A stretch of 64,000 bases of DNA. Source: Ophioderma brevispina (lineage: Eukaryota; Echinodermata; Ophiuroidea; Amphilepidida; Ophiodermatidae). The position numbers were made by a program, and so were the translations under genes. Shown one piece after another: positions 59,817 through 64,000 of the stretch. Below the pieces are notes generated by a model. It did not search any database. It was given only the letters and a program-made list of their open reading frames with translations, and was not told where the DNA came from. The number at the start of each line of letters is the position of its first letter. Position 1 is the first letter of the stretch. The stretch spans positions 1 through 64,000 of the forward strand of contig JAMKCH010001669.1 in NCBI GenBank assembly GCA_023653785.1, given 5' to 3'.

Positions 59817-61472
59817 GGGTGTCCTTCGAAACTCAACCTCGAAACAACGACCTCAGACCTCGAACATCAGACCCGAATAAAATTCACTTCCGGTCTGAGT
59901 TTCGATGTCTGATGTTTCTAGACAGCCGGGGGGGTGTCCTAGAAACATCAGACCTCGAACAAACGACCTCAGACCCGGAAGTGATTTTTTTTGCCGAAGT
60001 CACCATTTACTTCCGGGTCTGATGTTTCTAGGTCTGATGTTTCTAGACACCCGGGGGAATGTCCTAGAAACAACAGACCTAGAAACATCAGCCCAGACCC
60101 GGAAGTGAATCTACTTCCGGGTCTGACGTTTCTAGGTCTGATGTTGCTAGACACCCGGGGGATGTTTAGAAACATCAGAACTCGAAACATCAGACCATAA
60201 GACCCGCCGGAAGTGACTTCAAAATGGGATGGTCCGCTCCTACCCCTTTTTCCTGTTCTGCCACCGACACTCATCCTTTTGCTCCCGTTCCTCCTTCTCC
60301 TACTCACTTTTTTTCCTACCCATCCCACGTCAACCTCATTCCCCTTTCGCCTCTCCCGAAGGAAATCTTATTTCTGTACTAAGAGCCGGACACACGCTTC
60401 CTTAAAACATGGAGACTGGCCATGAATGTTGACTAGTTACCCGTCTGCTGAGAAGGTTTGTAAGTTAAAAAAAAAATGAAAAAAAGTAGATAGCAGCAAA
60501 TCCTGCTTTTCTTACAGGCGTGGGACAAGGGGAGATTGCCCTCCTGGCTTGACCCCGAATTGGACCAAATGGACGTGCGTTGCTAAATACACCCCTTTCA
60601 CTAACTTGCTAGCCGCTCACCACGCATATCATTTTACTCAAACTCCAGTTCCACAAGCCCGCATTTAAGATAAAGGTTAGTTCCCAAAAGTCCCCATTTT
60701 ATAAAATTAACCTAGCCTACCTAATCAGTTAAGTTGTTTTATTAATGAACTTGCAATTTTAAATCGGCTCTATCTACTTATCTACTATTCATAGAAATAC
60801 ATGTCTTGAAAAATAAATACTCCAAACTTCATACATCCCGCACCCACACCGTTTGTAAAACGGTGGCCATTTGATTATGAAGTTTACCATACCACTTTGT
60901 AATTCAAATCGTTTCTACTAAATTTTGCATGCATGGGAAAATGTGGGCATTAGTAAGCGAAACGTTTCAAAGGTTTTGCCCGTAAAGGGAGGACACCCCC
61001 CGCACCCCCACGGCAATATCGTCCCTTTCTCTTTCGTCTGGTCGGCCCCCTCAATTTAGCGGCAGAAAACCAGGGCAAAACTTCCTCAGTGTCACGGGCC
61101 TTTTGTGAGGTCTACTTGAATTTCAAAAAATCAGACCCAGAAGGAAAATGCTGAACTTCGGGGAAATTTTGATTCGAAGTCAACATTTTACTTCCGTGGG
61201 TCTGTTGTTTCTAGGTCTGATGTTTCTAGGACATCCCCCCGGGTGTCTAGACACAATCAGACCCTAGAAACAATCAGACCGGAAGTAACTTCACTCCGGG
61301 TCTGAGGTCGATGTTTTCGGAGGGTCTTGATGTTCTAACATCCCCCCCCCGGGGGCTAGAAAAACCAGACCTCGAAACATCAGACCCGGAAGTCAGTTCG
61401 CTTCCGGGTCTGGTGTCTGATGTTTCGAGGTCCGAGGTATGTTGTTTCGAGGTATGATGTTTTCGGACACCC
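59817..61472. mobile_element. Inverted-repeat unit with CCGGAAGT palindrome clusters at both ends
   Basis: The left cluster (59,817-60,220) begins GGGTGTCC and the right cluster (61,130-61,472) ends GGACACCC. Read inward from each side, both clusters give the same words: CGAAACA, CAGACCTCG, AACATCAGACC and CAGACCCGGAAGT. Each cluster consists of several nested hairpins, for example CAGACCCGGAAGT paired with ACTTCCGGGTCTG around 60,094-60,125. About 900 bp of ordinary sequence lies between. The whole looks like a 1.66-kb element with very long, internally palindromic ends. No target duplication is clear and no protein is encoded. Confidence 0.6.
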
Positions 61473-61814
61473 AAAATTAATCACCCATAAGCCACTATTA
61501 AGAAATTTATTGGACACATTTTGTCTTAAATTTATCGAAAAATTATCTTGAATATAGACAGGGAAAAACAGGTGTTAAAACTCCGAGGCGACCACCCCCC
61601 CGTCTCGCACAATCAACCGCATCATGTTATTTATACACCAATCGCGCGGGAAAATTCAATTACCCACACACCAGAAGCGTGACCGCAAGACGGGAAGGAA
61701 GGCGTTGTTCAAATAAGATTCAAAATCTCTCCTAGACCAATAACCTAGAAATTCATTCACACAATGTCGGTCTTTCAATTAACATGTGCTCTATTCTCTC
61801 ATGCTTGCTCTCTT
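61473..61814. other. No gene recognised
   Basis: AT-rich spacer before copy B of duplication 3. Confidence 0.4.
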
Positions 61815-63893
61815 GTACAAGACCATGGCTGACAGAGAGAGAAAATTTACCGAGAAAGAAAGGGAGAGAGACTCGGCATTTCATCCTGTCTATCGACATG
61901 AATGCATTCTATTAAAAGCCAGCGAGCTCTATTCAGGGCCAACATAAGAGTTTGGCAAAAACCCAGAAAAAACATATACAAAAAAAACGTAATCTGTGAA
62001 GAGCCACCTAAAATTTTGGAAACAAACCAAAATGAAAAACATCAAAACAATATTAAAAAACCAAACGGCTTGAAGCCGACACCTTCTTTGGTATCACCAA
62101 CAATTGGAAATAGTGGAATTCACCAATGATAAATAAGATAAGTGACTGCACATCGAGTTGATTTCTATGGATTTGAGCACGATATCGGGCGCTTTTGAAA
62201 TCACCATCATTATTCACAGTGTGGAAAATATCCTCCATCTTGTATGAAATTAATTCAACATTAAATTACCACCATAACCTATTAAAGAATTAATCACATA
62301 AATTATCTATAACATATTAAACGATTTTATTTAAGTGTTAATCAACCAAGTATTATCATCTCTGTCTCTGAGATGGTAATACCCAAAGGAATTAAACATA
62401 GGCCTATTAAACACGAATTTCACTGGAAGGTCACAATATTGGTGGCTTTTTAATTCATCCAAAAACACGGACCTAACAGCATGATATGCTTTTCTGCAAA
62501 GAATCCACTCGACATTGAGTAGTGATTACTACAAGATGTCTTGAAAACAAACACAGAGAAGTTCTAAAGGTAGATACCATGGAAAGTACACAATGGCTTT
62601 GAAAACATATGTCTTTTTAAATAAAAAGCCTAAACAAATCAATTGAATGATTATTAAATCATCATAAAAAAACCGTGGCGGTCTGTTTCCTATCCATTTC
62701 TGTGGTGTTGAATAAGATGTGATGAACCACTTGTATCGTGCCTTTGATAGAGCGATTGACCCATGTTTGCCTAGGGTCTCTGGCAGATCGAAACTATCTG
62801 GCGCAGTGTGTGCCTATTGGGTTTGCGGGTATTCTGTTACCATGCTATACCCAGAGAGGTGCGGACAGGCTATAAGAATTGAAAATCATCCGAATAAAGA
62901 TTTTTTTTTTAGGCTATAATAAAAAAAAACATTAACCAGTTTTTCGCTCAAAGAACCTATTATATTACTGTATAAACAGTTCAACACTGATGAGACGACC
63001 GGGAGAGATCGTCGAAACCTAGGTCTTGAAAAGGCTATCATGCCTTCTCAAAACATTCTGATAGCAGAAATAAACTTCTGCAAAGTTAGCGGAATGAAAT
63101 TTCATATATAATATTGAAAGAGAATTAAAGCAATTTGCTAGGTACCAGCCTTTTAAACACTCTCAAGCAAAAATGCAGACAAGTTCGGAGAATCAAGCCT
63201 TATTATAAAATGAAAGGTTAGCATTAACTTATCCAGTGTTTCAAGAATTACTGAGATCTCACGTCTCATGTCGCGAGGGTCATGGCTCCCTTTTATACTA
63301 TGGATGAAGAAGCACCTAACCCTGAGCTTACATCCGGGTTTTGGGGAGAGCTAGTGGTACTACCTAGTACGTGATGCTCGCGCTCCACCTGAAAGCTTCA
63401 CATCGACTTAAGGTTTGGCGGACTCCCGGGAGTTGGTGAAGTTTTCTCAAAGGCACAAAGTTAAAAATGTGCAAAGAAATAAATTAATGAAAGGAACCTC
63501 TGAATTTATCCGATATTAACATGCTGCTACTTCAACCCATTGTCGGAAATAAAGACTATTACTTCTAGACAGAGGACTTTAAACCCATTCAATGAATACC
63601 TACGCCAAATACTTACTGCTAGACTTGTCTGCAAAATGAAGGGGTTTAAAATGCCTTTTCTGCGAAGCATGCGATCATTCTACAGAAGAAAGTACAAAAA
63701 CATCATCGGTAATAAAGAGCGCCAATCACTACGATCTTAAACAACTTCAAGAATTATCTTTCAAGTACGATGAGGTTTTCCATCCTGATGGCAGGTTAAA
63801 TTGAGCCTTTAAGTACACAGTCACTTTTGTGAGTTGGCATCCCCCTTCATGGGTCTGTGGGTTTTAGCCTTTTTCACTTATTTTTTGAGTTTC
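61815..63893 (+). repeat. Direct duplication 3, copy B
   Basis: Second copy of 56,553-59,385. It lacks the 744-bp TTAA element. Its right inverted arm is cut after CACTTATTTTTTGAGTTT, where the third palindrome cluster begins. Only small indels and a few substitutions otherwise separate the copies. Confidence 0.7.
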
Positions 63894-64000
63894 GGGTGTT
63901 TCGAAAGACAGACCCTCGAAACAACAGACCTCAGACCTGAAAAACACCAGGACCCGGAGTGAATTCACTCCGGGTCTGGTTGTTTCGACGGGTTGGTTCT
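63889..64000. repeat. Third CCGGAAGT palindrome cluster, cut by the window edge
   Basis: CGGGTGTTTCGAAAGACAGACC opens the cluster in the same orientation as the left cluster at 59,817. It continues with CCTCGAAACAACAGACC and a GGACCCGGAGTGAATTCACT-type hairpin, and runs off the end of the window. Confidence 0.7.

Overview
This window looks like AT-rich nuclear DNA from an animal, probably a marine invertebrate. Exons are short and bounded by GT/AG splice signals, there is no bacterial-style gene packing, and most recognisable protein remnants come from retroelements (CR1/L2-like and other non-LTR reverse transcriptases, and DIRS-type tyrosine-recombinase elements). The word TAGGCCTA occurs nine times in 64 kb. 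From memory I associate it with echinoderm-like genomes, but the species cannot be fixed from the sequence.

Host genes are sparse. A plus-strand gene or pseudogene at 15.3-18.7 kb encodes fibronectin type III (FN3) domains; two of its four exons carry a frameshift. A compact three-exon minus-strand model at 41.4-42.2 kb gives a 151-residue membrane-like protein, with both intron phases matching; I do not recognise its family. A possible first exon (25.8 kb) and a set of very small exons (31.0-31.2 kb, also seen at 28.3 kb) may form another gene. A possible terminal exon lies at 50.0 kb. I see no rRNA, tRNA or CRISPR locus.

Mobile DNA dominates. Structurally defined elements are a 2,084-bp hAT-like element with a perfect 8-bp target-site duplication and GTACCC arrays near both ends (33,484-35,567), four elements flanked by TTAA (near 6.0, 10.0, 44.0 and 57.9 kb), a MITE with roughly 85-bp inverted arms (11.9-12.2 kb), a 211-bp MITE (2.8 kb) and a 1.66-kb inverted-repeat unit built from CCGGAAGT palindromes (59.8-61.5 kb). 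DIRS-type coding remnants on the minus strand lie at 46.0-48.1 kb and 56.0-56.6 kb. They look like one element split by about 8 kb that includes another retroelement (51.5-53.2 kb).

Three stretches occur twice in the same orientation: 19.7-22.0/22.1-24.4 kb, 27.7-30.5/30.5-33.25 kb and 56.55-59.4/61.8-63.9 kb. The copies differ mostly by one- or few-base insertions and deletions, the pattern expected of uncorrected long reads or unmerged haplotypes. Part of the apparent duplication, and some frameshifts, may therefore be assembly artefacts. One pair differs by a clean 744-bp TTAA-flanked insertion.
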